Source of the DNA: Spirochaetota bacterium
Lineage (GTDB): Bacteria; Spirochaetota; UBA4802; JAFGJZ01
DNA: 5,637 nt
Reading direction: 5' to 3'
Assembly: GCA_023396615.1 (NCBI GenBank)
Contig: JAEWVM010000098.1
Span: forward strand, 1-5,637
Part shown: in pieces, positions 1 through 5,279 of the stretch
Layout: each line of letters begins with the position of its first letter
Position numbering within the stretch: position 1 is the first letter of the stretch
Program-made: the position numbers and the translations under genes
The notes under the pieces: generated by a model
The model's input: only the letters and a program-made list of their open reading frames with translations
The model's database searches: none
What the model was told of the DNA's origin: nothing

Positions 1-57
1 TGGAGAAACTGTAATGCCCTAAGCCTTCATTGAGGCGGGACGCCCTTAGTTTCTCCA
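1..57. repeat. 10-base perfect inverted repeat with inner hairpin
   Basis: TGGAGAAACT at 1-10 is the exact reverse complement of AGTTTCTCCA at 48-57. Inside it, GGCG (34-37) and CGCC (41-44) form a second small stem around GGA. The outer arm begins at the first base of the window, so the true repeat may extend further left. It could be a mobile-repeat end, a folded RNA or a cruciform; no T-tract follows, so it is not an obvious terminator. Confidence 0.6.
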
Positions 58-65
58 ATATCAAG

Positions 66-95
66 ATACTGAAAACTACTTTGCGTAGCCAGTAT
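66..95. repeat. Two-level hairpin
   Basis: ATACTG (66-71) pairs with CAGTAT (90-95). Between them CTAC (76-79) pairs with GTAG (85-88) around the loop TTTGC. The two stems stack with an unpaired AAAA on one side and a single C on the other. The function is unknown. Confidence 0.45.
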
Positions 96-137
96 ACTAT
101 ATAAGGACGCCCGTTAGCGTTGGACAGTGAAATCCCC

Positions 138-180
138 GCCCGCTCTTTGTCGGGCAAATTCCTCGCACCGGCTTTGCCGG
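138..180. repeat. Two adjacent G+C-rich hairpins
   Basis: GCCCG (138-142) pairs with CGGGC (151-155) across an eight-base loop. CCGGC (168-172) pairs with GCCGG (176-180) across the loop TTT. They sit 12 bases apart in DNA much richer in G+C than the hsdR leader that follows. They form part of the hairpin train at 1-310. Similar short palindromic elements occur between genes in various bacterial genomes, but I cannot assign a family. Confidence 0.5.
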
Positions 181-202
181 ATGCTGCGGTCGCCCGAGTT
201 GA

Positions 203-234
203 GTCTGCCTTTGGCAGACGGTTTAGGTGTTTTT
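203..234 (+). terminator. 7-base hairpin with TTT loop, possible weak terminator
   Basis: GTCTGCC (203-209) and GGCAGAC (213-219) form a perfect seven-base stem around TTT. Ten bases later comes a run of five T (230-234). A Rho-independent terminator normally has its T-run directly after the stem, so this is at best a weak plus-strand terminator for a gene left of the window. It may simply be another unit of the local hairpin train. Confidence 0.3.
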
Positions 235-272
235 GATGTCATTTATTTTATTCTGAAGAACTTAGAAAATAC

Positions 273-310
273 TGTTTTTGTAAAAAACAATGACGTCCAC
301 CTTTGAGGTG
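273..310. repeat. Two close hairpins with three-base loops
   Basis: TGTTTTT (273-279) pairs with AAAAACA (283-289) around GTA. CACCT (298-302) pairs with AGGTG (306-310) around TTG. They are eight bases apart and close the hairpin-rich tract. Read on the minus strand, the first has T-rich flanks that could loosely mimic a terminator, but its stem has almost no G+C. Confidence 0.4.
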
Positions 311-352
311 TATGTTTTCGAAGAGGGGCGGGATAGGATTGTTTTATTAATA

Positions 353-379
353 TTGACAGACGGAATATTATTGTATAGA
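353..379 (+). promoter_or_regulatory. Candidate sigma-70-type promoter for hsdR
   Basis: A perfect -35 word TTGACA lies at 353-358. The best -10 word is TATAGA at 374-379, which matches four of six consensus bases. The 15-base spacer is shorter than the usual 16-18. If used, transcription would begin near 386 and leave a leader of about 140 bases before hsdR. No other clear promoter was found closer to the gene, although the leader itself is A+T-rich. Confidence 0.35.
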
Positions 380-527
380 AAGTTTTAGAGTTTTTTTTGA
401 AAATTGGAATTTGGTTGATAAGTATATAGAGCTTCCGCTTGATATTTAAACGGGAGAATGCGGGAACGTTTCAGTAAATGTTTCGTCGGTGCTTTGTTGA
501 CTAAAGATAATAAACTGGAAGGTATGA

Positions 528-3302
528 ATGACAAACCAGAATCCAGAGCAGATAGCGAGAGATAATATTGATAAACAGCTTAATGTTTGCGGCTGGATTA
601 TACAGAATAAAAAGCAAATAAATCTTTTTTCCGGTCCCGGTGTTGCAGTAAGAGAATATCAAACTGATGTGGGTCCTGCGGACTACGTTCTTTTTGTGGA
701 TGGAAAACCAGTTGGTGTAATTGAAGCCAAGCGGGAAGAGGAAGGTGATCTGCTTTCTATACATGAAGACCAGGCTGAAGGATACGCCGGTGCCAAGCTC
801 AAATATCTTAATAATGAGAAATTGCCTTTCGTGTATGTCAGTACGGGAGTTCTAACAAAAATAACCGATTTCCGTGATCCCAAACCAAGAGCAAGGGAAG
901 TCTTTTCTTTTCATCGTCCTGAAACTATTCGTGATTGGCTTAAAAAAGAAAAATCACTGCGAACTTCTCTGACGGATTTGAATGACCTGCCGACTGCCGG
1001 TCTTCGTGACTGTCAGATTAATGCTATTGCCAATCTTGAGAAATCTTTTAAGAATAATAAAGCAAGAGCTTTAATTCAAATGGCTACCGGTTCGGGTAAA
1101 ACCTTTACCGCGATTACTTTTGTCTATCGTCTTTTGAAATTTACTAATGCCAGAAAAATTCTTTTTCTGGTAGATACTAAAAACCTCGGTGAACAGGCAG
1201 AGCAGGAGTTTATGTCATATCTGCCCAATGACGACAACCGAAAATTCACCGAACTCTACGGCGTTCACCGCTTAAAATCAAGATACATCCCCGACGATAA
1301 TCATGTCTATATCAGTACGATTCAGCGGTTATATGCGGTTTTAAAAGGTCAGGATTTAGAGGAGAGCGCCGAGGAAGAGAACCCTAATGAGCGATGGCAG
1401 CCTAAGGAAGTACCTCCGATTGAGTACAATGAAAAATTGCCGGTGGAATATTTTGATTTTATCGTGATTGATGAGTGTCACCGCAGTATCTATAATCTGT
1501 GGAGGCAGGTACTCGATTATTTTGATGCTTTTCAAATTGGGCTTACAGCCACGCCGGATAAGCGCACCTTCGGTTATTTTCAGCAGAATATTGTTTCGGA
1601 ATATTCTCACGAAATGGCAGTTGCTGACCGTGTTAATGTGGGGTATGATGTATATCTGATTGAAACAAAAGTAACAAAACAGGGAGCAATTCTCTGGAAA
1701 GGCGAGTATGTTGAGCACAGGGAAAGATTGTCCCGTAAAAAGCGCCTCGAACTTCAGGATGAGGATGAAGTATATTCAGCCAAACAGCTGGACAAGGATG
1801 TAGTCAATCCAAATCAAATACGCATGGTTATCCGCACTTTCAAAGAGCATTTGCCTGAAATGTTTCCCGACCGCTTTGATGCTGATGGAAATTTTGAAGT
1901 GCCGAAAACACTTGTCTTTGCCAAGACCGATAGTCATGCAGACGATATCATTCAGATTATACGTGAAGAATTTAATGAAGAAAACCGTTTTTGTAAAAAG
2001 ATAACCTATAAGGCTGAAGATGATCCTAAGTCTGTACTGTCTTCTTTCCGTAATGACTATCATCCCCGCATTGCCGTCACTGTGGATATGATTGCAACCG
2101 GTACTGATGTCAAACCGCTGGAATGCCTTCTGTTTATGCGCGATGTGAAAAGCCGCAATTACTTTGAGCAGATGAAGGGTAGAGGTACACGTGTAATAAA
2201 CTTTGATGACTTGAAAAAAGTCTCGCCTTCTGCAAAAATGACAAAAGATCATTTTGTAATTGTAGATGCTGTCGGAGTTACAAAAAGCCTTAAGACCGAC
2301 AGCCGTCCTTTGGAGAAAAAGCCCGGAGTTCCTCTGAAAGATCTTCTCGGCGCCATTGCCGCCGGGGCAAGAGATGAGGAACTATTTACCTCTCTCGCAA
2401 ACCGTCTCACTCGATTGGATAAGCAAATTACCGAGAAAGAGCGTATTAAGTTTGAGCATATAACACGCGGCGTTACTGTCTCGCATGCAGTTAAAGCCCT
2501 ATTAAATGCCTATAATCCCGATATATTGGAAGATATACGAGATGCTGTTGAACTTGAGTTAAAAGATTCTGAACCCGCTGTGATTGAAGCTGTTATCAGA
2601 GAACGTGAAGCGGAATTGCAGAATAATGCGGCGAAAGTCTTTACCGGTGAACTGAATGATTATATCGAGAATGTCCGTAAAGCTCATGAACAGAGAGTGG
2701 ATATCCTTAACCCTGATGAATTGATTAATGCAGGTTGGGATAAGAAAAACAAAGAAAAGGCCAATGAAATTATCCAATCGTTTAACGAGTGGATAAATAC
2801 TCACAAGGACGAGATTATTGCACTGCAGTTGTTTTATTCTCAATCCTTTAAACGCCGTGAACTGACTTTTGCCATGATCAAGGACCTGGTTGAAAAGATA
2901 CTACTTGATAAACCGGTTATTGCACCCATGAATGTGTGGCGTGCTTATGAACAGCTTGAAAACGTGAGCGGTCAGCCGAAAAATGAGATGATCGCGCTGG
3001 TATCGCTCATCCGCAAAACAGCGGGAATTGATGCTGTTCTCACATCCTATGATAAAACGGTGGATAAGAACTTTCAGTCATGGCTTTTTAAAAAGCAGGC
3101 CGGTACGCTGAAGTTCACTAAAGATCAAATGGAATGGCTTTACATGCTTAAGGATCAGATTGCCGCTTCGGTTCATGTGGATATTGAAGATCTGGATTAC
3201 ACTCCTTTTGACGCCTCCGGCGGACGCGGAAGAATGTGGCAGATTTTCGGCGATAACATGGAAACGATATTGAGCGAGCTTAACGAAGCTTTAGCGGTGT
3301 AG
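528..3302 (+). CDS. hsdR: Type I restriction endonuclease R subunit (nuclease-translocase), EcoEI-like
   Basis: This is the motor and nuclease subunit of a type I restriction complex: it hydrolyses ATP to pull in DNA and cuts it when HsdS-bound target sites are unmethylated. The N-terminal nuclease shows D52, the E66-A-K68 signature and a QxxxY pair at Q82/Y86. The superfamily 2 helicase core shows a Q-motif-like region near 159-165, Walker A ATGSGKT (186-192), DECH (315-318), TATP (340-343), ATGTD (523-527) and QMKGRGTR (548-555). The part after about residue 640 is helical and charged and resembles the C-terminal domain of EcoEI-type R proteins. At 924 aa it falls within the family's usual range. 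The ATG at 528 has GGAAGG (517-522) five bases upstream. A competing ATG at 524 is out of frame and gives only a short peptide. No truncation or missing motif is seen. hsdM is not adjacent downstream. Confidence 0.96.
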   Translation: MTNQNPEQIARDNIDKQLNVCGWIIQNKKQINLFSGPGVAVREYQTDVGPADYVLFVDGKPVGVIEAKREEEGDLLSIHEDQAEGYAGAKLKYLNNEKLPFVYVSTGVLTKITDFRDPKPRAREVFSFHRPETIRDWLKKEKSLRTSLTDLNDLPTAGLRDCQINAIANLEKSFKNNKARALIQMATGSGKTFTAITFVYRLLKFTNARKILFLVDTKNLGEQAEQEFMSYLPNDDNRKFTELYGVHRLKSRYIPDDNHVYISTIQRLYAVLKGQDLEESAEEENPNERWQPKEVPPIEYNEKLPVEYFDFIVIDECHRSIYNLWRQVLDYFDAFQIGLTATPDKRTFGYFQQNIVSEYSHEMAVADRVNVGYDVYLIETKVTKQGAILWKGEYVEHRERLSRKKRLELQDEDEVYSAKQLDKDVVNPNQIRMVIRTFKEHLPEMFPDRFDADGNFEVPKTLVFAKTDSHADDIIQIIREEFNEENRFCKKITYKAEDDPKSVLSSFRNDYHPRIAVTVDMIATGTDVKPLECLLFMRDVKSRNYFEQMKGRGTRVINFDDLKKVSPSAKMTKDHFVIVDAVGVTKSLKTDSRPLEKKPGVPLKDLLGAIAAGARDEELFTSLANRLTRLDKQITEKERIKFEHITRGVTVSHAVKALLNAYNPDILEDIRDAVELELKDSEPAVIEAVIREREAELQNNAAKVFTGELNDYIENVRKAHEQRVDILNPDELINAGWDKKNKEKANEIIQSFNEWINTHKDEIIALQLFYSQSFKRRELTFAMIKDLVEKILLDKPVIAPMNVWRAYEQLENVSGQPKNEMIALVSLIRKTAGIDAVLTSYDKTVDKNFQSWLFKKQAGTLKFTKDQMEWLYMLKDQIAASVHVDIEDLDYTPFDASGGRGRMWQIFGDNMETILSELNEALAV
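1150..1170. repeat. Perfect 9-base stem-loop inside hsdR
   Basis: CCAGAAAAA (1150-1158) is exactly complementary to TTTTTCTGG (1162-1170) around TTC. It lies in the helicase region, just after Walker A, where the codons spell part of ARKILFLV. No T-run follows the stem. It may arise by chance from Lys and Phe/Leu codons. Confidence 0.5.
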
Positions 3303-3423
3303 ATTATATGAAATTCCTTTGCGGTCATGGCAGGAAAAATGAGATGTCTCTCGAAGTCCGCGGATAGTTTTCATTTGCGATGTTGATATGTTTGCGGCAA
3401 ATTACTCTTATGGTAAATAATAA

Positions 3424-3451
3424 TTGACAAAATAACATGTATTGATAATAT
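3424..3451 (+). promoter_or_regulatory. Candidate promoter of the toxin-antitoxin operon
   Basis: A perfect -35 word TTGACA (3424-3429) is followed, after a 16-base spacer, by TAATAT (3446-3451), which matches four of six -10 bases. The GATAAT at 3444-3449 matches better but is too close to the -35. Transcription would start near 3458, about 34 bases before the toxin TTG start. The left arm of a perfect inverted repeat (3439-3447) lies across the spacer and -10 region, which suits autorepression. Confidence 0.5.
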
Positions 3452-3477
3452 TACTAAAGAGGTAATTGTATCAATAC
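3439..3477. promoter_or_regulatory. Candidate operator: perfect 9+9 inverted repeat
   Basis: GTATTGATA (3439-3447) and TATCAATAC (3469-3477) are exact reverse complements with 21 bases between them. Their centres are 30 bases apart, close to three helical turns, so two dimers of a repressor could sit on one DNA face. The repeat covers the -10 region and predicted start site of the promoter at 3424-3451. HigA-type antitoxins commonly repress their own operons through such sites, so the antitoxin at 3805-4920 is the natural candidate to bind. That is inference: one half-site word also occurs inside the antitoxin gene (4559-4567), so single arms are not specific. Confidence 0.5.
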
Positions 3478-3491
3478 GCGATGAGGGTTGA

Positions 3492-3803
3492 TTGGAAATA
3501 GTCTTCAATAACAAAAAGCTGGAAACTTTATATACAACCGGAAAAAGTTCTAAATATAAACTGGAGCACAAAGTTATTTCATCTTTCTTTGAAGTTGTTG
3601 CTATTCTTGAATCTTCGAAAGATATTTATGATTTATGGAAAATGCCTGGGCTGAATTTTGAAAAATTGAAAGGTTATGCCGACCGGTATTCTGCGCGTTT
3701 AAGTGTTAAATGGCGTTTGGAAATGAGTATCGACTGGAAGAATGAAGAAATGACGATTGGCATTATCGGTCTTGAAGAGATATCTAATCATTATGGAGGA
3801 TGA
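3492..3803 (+). CDS. higB: RelE/ParE-superfamily toxin, HigB type
   Basis: This is a likely ribosome-dependent mRNA interferase of the HigB (plasmid maintenance system killer) family, acting in the cytoplasm when its antitoxin is lost. It is 103 aa, a typical size. The N-terminal strand-helix region has the familiar KLETLYTTGKS pattern (9-19). The core has KMPGLNFEKLKG (50-61), YSARL (66-70) and a WRLEMSIDW strand (74-82). The protein ends ISNHYGG, close to where HigB proteins carry an essential C-terminal His/Tyr cluster. The TTG at 3492 is the start because an in-frame TGA lies directly before it (3489-3491), and GAGGG (3483-3487) is upstream. The toxin-first order and the one-base gap to the antitoxin fit the HigBA arrangement. 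The weak start codon against a strong antitoxin ribosome site would keep antitoxin in excess. Confidence 0.85.
   Translation: MEIVFNNKKLETLYTTGKSSKYKLEHKVISSFFEVVAILESSKDIYDLWKMPGLNFEKLKGYADRYSARLSVKWRLEMSIDWKNEEMTIGIIGLEEISNHYGG
3795..3800 (+). promoter_or_regulatory. Shine-Dalgarno site that fixes the antitoxin start
   Basis: GGAGGA lies inside the last codons of the toxin gene, four bases before the ATG at 3805. An in-frame ATG at 3793 and a TTG at 3757 exist upstream, but this site lies after both, so 3805 is the preferred start. Its position in the toxin's 3' end suggests translational coupling. Confidence 0.7.
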
Positions 3804-3804
3804 T

Positions 3805-4920
3805 ATGTCTGTGAAAGTAAAACCCTTTATAAACATTGGTCCTGGACAAATAATCAACAGGAATCTTTCTTCTCTCAATTGGACTAACAAGGATTTGGCC
3901 GATGTGATCGGTATGTCGGAAAAGTCGGTGAGTCAGATGATAAACAACAAGCAATCGATTACGGTAGATACGGCGATTCTTCTCGGAAAGGCTTTTAATA
4001 CAAGTCCTGATTTTTGGCTCACTCTTGAGCAGAATTACCGACTGCGCGAAAAGAGTGAAATTGACAAGGAAAACGAAACTGAAATAAAGGCAAAAATCCG
4101 GACTTACATGCCTTTGCTTGAGATGAAAAAGAAAAACTGGATACAATACGATAAAAGCGTGTCATCGCAGATTCTCGCGTACAACAAGTTCTGGAACCGT
4201 TCTGAGCTTGATTTTTCACAATACTCGCAGGATTCTGATCCTCTTCCGTTTTGCGCCAGACAGGGGAAGACCGACGAGCATTATACTCTTTATTATTCAA
4301 TTACATGGCATCGAAAAGCCTGCGTTGAGGCGAAGAAAATCAAGGCAGGTTTATACAATAATAATAAACTTGAAGAGCTGTTTTCGCGTATCGCCGAATT
4401 TACGCTTCTTCATAATGGTCCTGAAAAGTTTATTAAGGAACTGTACTCTTGCGGTGTGAAATTCTTTGTTTTGAGTCACCTAAGCAAAACATATCTGGAC
4501 GGCGCGTCATTTTACGACGGCAGGAATCCGGTGATTGTGTATACCGCGCGTTATGACCGTATTGATAACTTCTGGTGGACGATCGCACATGAGATTGTCC
4601 ATGTGCTGAGGCACATCAAAGATGAAAAAGATTGCTTTCTTGATAATCTTGATGACCGCAGCGGCATTAACAAGCAGGAATCCGAAGCCGACCGGGAGAC
4701 AGGGCATATTCTGAAAGTGAAAGAAATTATCGCGAAGGCGGAAAAGTATAAGGCTTATTTTACGGAAGCCCGATTAAATGAAATTGCCCGGGAGTTATCG
4801 CTTTCGCCCGCTGTCATAATCGGTATTCTGCATCATCACAAGGTTGTAGACTGGCGGACTTTGTCGAAGGTAAAGAAACCGATTCTTGAATCACTGCCCG
4901 TAGGATATATCAAGGGTTAA
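3805..4920 (+). CDS. higA: HigA-type antitoxin with fused ImmA/IrrE metallopeptidase domain
   Basis: The protein (371 aa) joins a Cro/C1-type DNA-binding domain to a zinc-peptidase domain. The helix-turn-helix spans about residues 27-49 (TNKDLADVIGMSEKSVSQMI), with the HigA-like tail SPDFWLTLEQNYRL at 67-80. The middle (85-210) is a helical linker. HEIVH (262-266) is the zinc-binding HExxH motif, and ESEAD (292-296) is the usual third-ligand region of the M78 (ImmA/IrrE) family. Both are intact, so the peptidase may be active. HigA alone is about 100 aa; this longer fused type is a recognised antitoxin form. It is expected to bind and neutralise the toxin at 3492-3803 and repress the operon through the inverted repeat at 3439-3477. 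The peptidase role is unknown: self-cleavage or cleavage of a sensed protein, as in ICEBs1 ImmA, is possible. An alternative start at 3793 would add four residues. Confidence 0.88.
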   Translation: MSVKVKPFINIGPGQIINRNLSSLNWTNKDLADVIGMSEKSVSQMINNKQSITVDTAILLGKAFNTSPDFWLTLEQNYRLREKSEIDKENETEIKAKIRTYMPLLEMKKKNWIQYDKSVSSQILAYNKFWNRSELDFSQYSQDSDPLPFCARQGKTDEHYTLYYSITWHRKACVEAKKIKAGLYNNNKLEELFSRIAEFTLLHNGPEKFIKELYSCGVKFFVLSHLSKTYLDGASFYDGRNPVIVYTARYDRIDNFWWTIAHEIVHVLRHIKDEKDCFLDNLDDRSGINKQESEADRETGHILKVKEIIAKAEKYKAYFTEARLNEIARELSLSPAVIIGILHHHKVVDWRTLSKVKKPILESLPVGYIKG

Positions 4921-4925
4921 GTATC

Positions 4926-4931
4926 AGGAGG
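4926..4931 (+). promoter_or_regulatory. Strong Shine-Dalgarno site for the 59-aa protein
   Basis: AGGAGG lies six bases before the ATG at 4938 and is the closest match to consensus in the window. It starts five bases after the antitoxin stop codon, which supports both the existence of the small gene and its place in the same transcript. Confidence 0.8.
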
Positions 4932-4937
4932 AATGAA

Positions 4938-5117
4938 ATGAGTAAACCTGTTAACAGCGGAAAAGCATGGACTAAAGCCGATGATGTAAAAATCAAGCAG
5001 ATGGCACGAAGCGGAGTTGATACGGATGACATCGCCCGAAAACTGGGTCGTTCGAAAAATGCAGTTTATAAGGAAGCATCAAAAGAAGGTATTTCGTTAA
5101 AACCGAAAGACAAATAA
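4938..5117 (+). CDS. Small helix-turn-helix (Myb/SANT-like) protein
   Basis: This 59-residue gene is supported by a near-consensus ribosome site and a 17-base gap after the antitoxin. The sequence opens MSKPVNSGKAWTKADD and continues with a helix-turn-helix-like stretch, VDTDDIARKLGRSKNAVYKE (27-46). It ends EGISLKPKDK. The tryptophan-led opening, the 'IARKLGRSKNAV' recognition-helix pattern and the 'GISLKP' tail match a widespread family of small bacterial proteins, usually annotated as hypothetical, that look like single Myb/SANT or GcrA-like DNA-binding units. It has no catalytic motif, signal peptide or membrane segment. Thirteen Lys/Arg against nine Asp/Glu make it mildly basic, as suits DNA binding. 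Its role is unknown: it could be a local regulator of the toxin-antitoxin or restriction genes. The fold is a reading of the sequence, not a demonstrated match. Confidence 0.8.
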   Translation: MSKPVNSGKAWTKADDVKIKQMARSGVDTDDIARKLGRSKNAVYKEASKEGISLKPKDK

Positions 5118-5136
5118 AAGTTAATGAAATAAGCGG

Positions 5137-5145
5137 AAAAAAAAA
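5137..5145. repeat. Run of nine A
   Basis: A homopolymer of nine A lies 20 bases after the stop codon of the small gene. Such a tract is prone to length change, but it is outside any coding frame I can support. It could alter spacing or DNA bending upstream of hsdS. Confidence 0.5.
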
Positions 5146-5179
5146 TATCTCGCAGAGAGCGCAAAGAATAATTAAAAAC

Positions 5180-5265
5180 GTCAGAACTGTGATATGGAAT
5201 GATGAAAGATGACGGGGATGATGAATCATGTCTATCACACTAATCACAAAAATCACAGTTCAGAC
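5180..5265. repeat. 14-base imperfect inverted repeat upstream of hsdS
   Basis: GTCAGAACTGTGAT (5180-5193) and ATCACAGTTCAGAC (5252-5265) are complementary at 13 of 14 positions, with 58 bases between them. The right part also carries the word ATCAC three times (5234, 5243 and 5253) at 9- to 10-base spacing. The right arm ends 14 bases before the hsdS ATG. It could be the remnant of a small mobile or intergenic repeat element, or a structure in the hsdS leader. No T-run makes it a terminator. Confidence 0.55.
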
Positions 5266-5279
5266 AGTGGCGGCATATA

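Larger units (their letters stand above)
1..527. other. Gene-free, hairpin-rich leader region upstream of hsdR
   Basis: No reading frame with gene-like features was found here on either strand. The first 310 bases are a succession of short inverted repeats, several with three-base loops (listed separately), mixed with G+C-rich words. From about 311 onward the DNA becomes A+T-rich and contains a candidate promoter near 353-379, then a leader to the hsdR start at 528. A poor 35-codon frame (458-565) overlaps the hsdR start out of frame. The left part looks like accumulated intergenic repeat DNA, possibly the 3' end of an upstream transcription unit. The right part looks like the hsdR control region. 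Confidence 0.6.

Noticed and set aside
1..310. CRISPR array
   Set aside because: The hairpins differ in sequence and spacing, and there are no identical direct repeats with regular spacers.
561..573. Second operator at the start of hsdR
   Set aside because: ATATTGATA (565-573) differs by one base from the operator half-site, but it is a lone arm inside coding sequence. A full chance copy also exists at 4559-4567.
1776..2252. Minus-strand 158-codon frame within hsdR
   Set aside because: It is wholly antisense to conserved HsdR helicase sequence, with a composition typical of a shadow frame.
3314..3340. Rho-independent terminator after hsdR
   Set aside because: TTCCT (3314-3318) and AGGAA (3332-3336) give only a weak interrupted stem, and it is followed by A, not T.
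3308..3367. A 19-codon frame directly after hsdR
   Set aside because: It is very short, has no ribosome site and lies in degenerate intergenic sequence.
4208..4459. Plus-strand 83-codon frame inside the antitoxin gene
   Set aside because: It is out of frame within a clearly conserved protein and has no domain or ribosome site of its own.
4993..5256. Minus-strand 87-codon frame with a hydrophobic product
   Set aside because: It lies opposite the well-supported 59-aa gene and the repeat-bearing gap, and its hydrophobicity follows from antisense A-rich codons. I see no good ribosome site and no recognisable protein.
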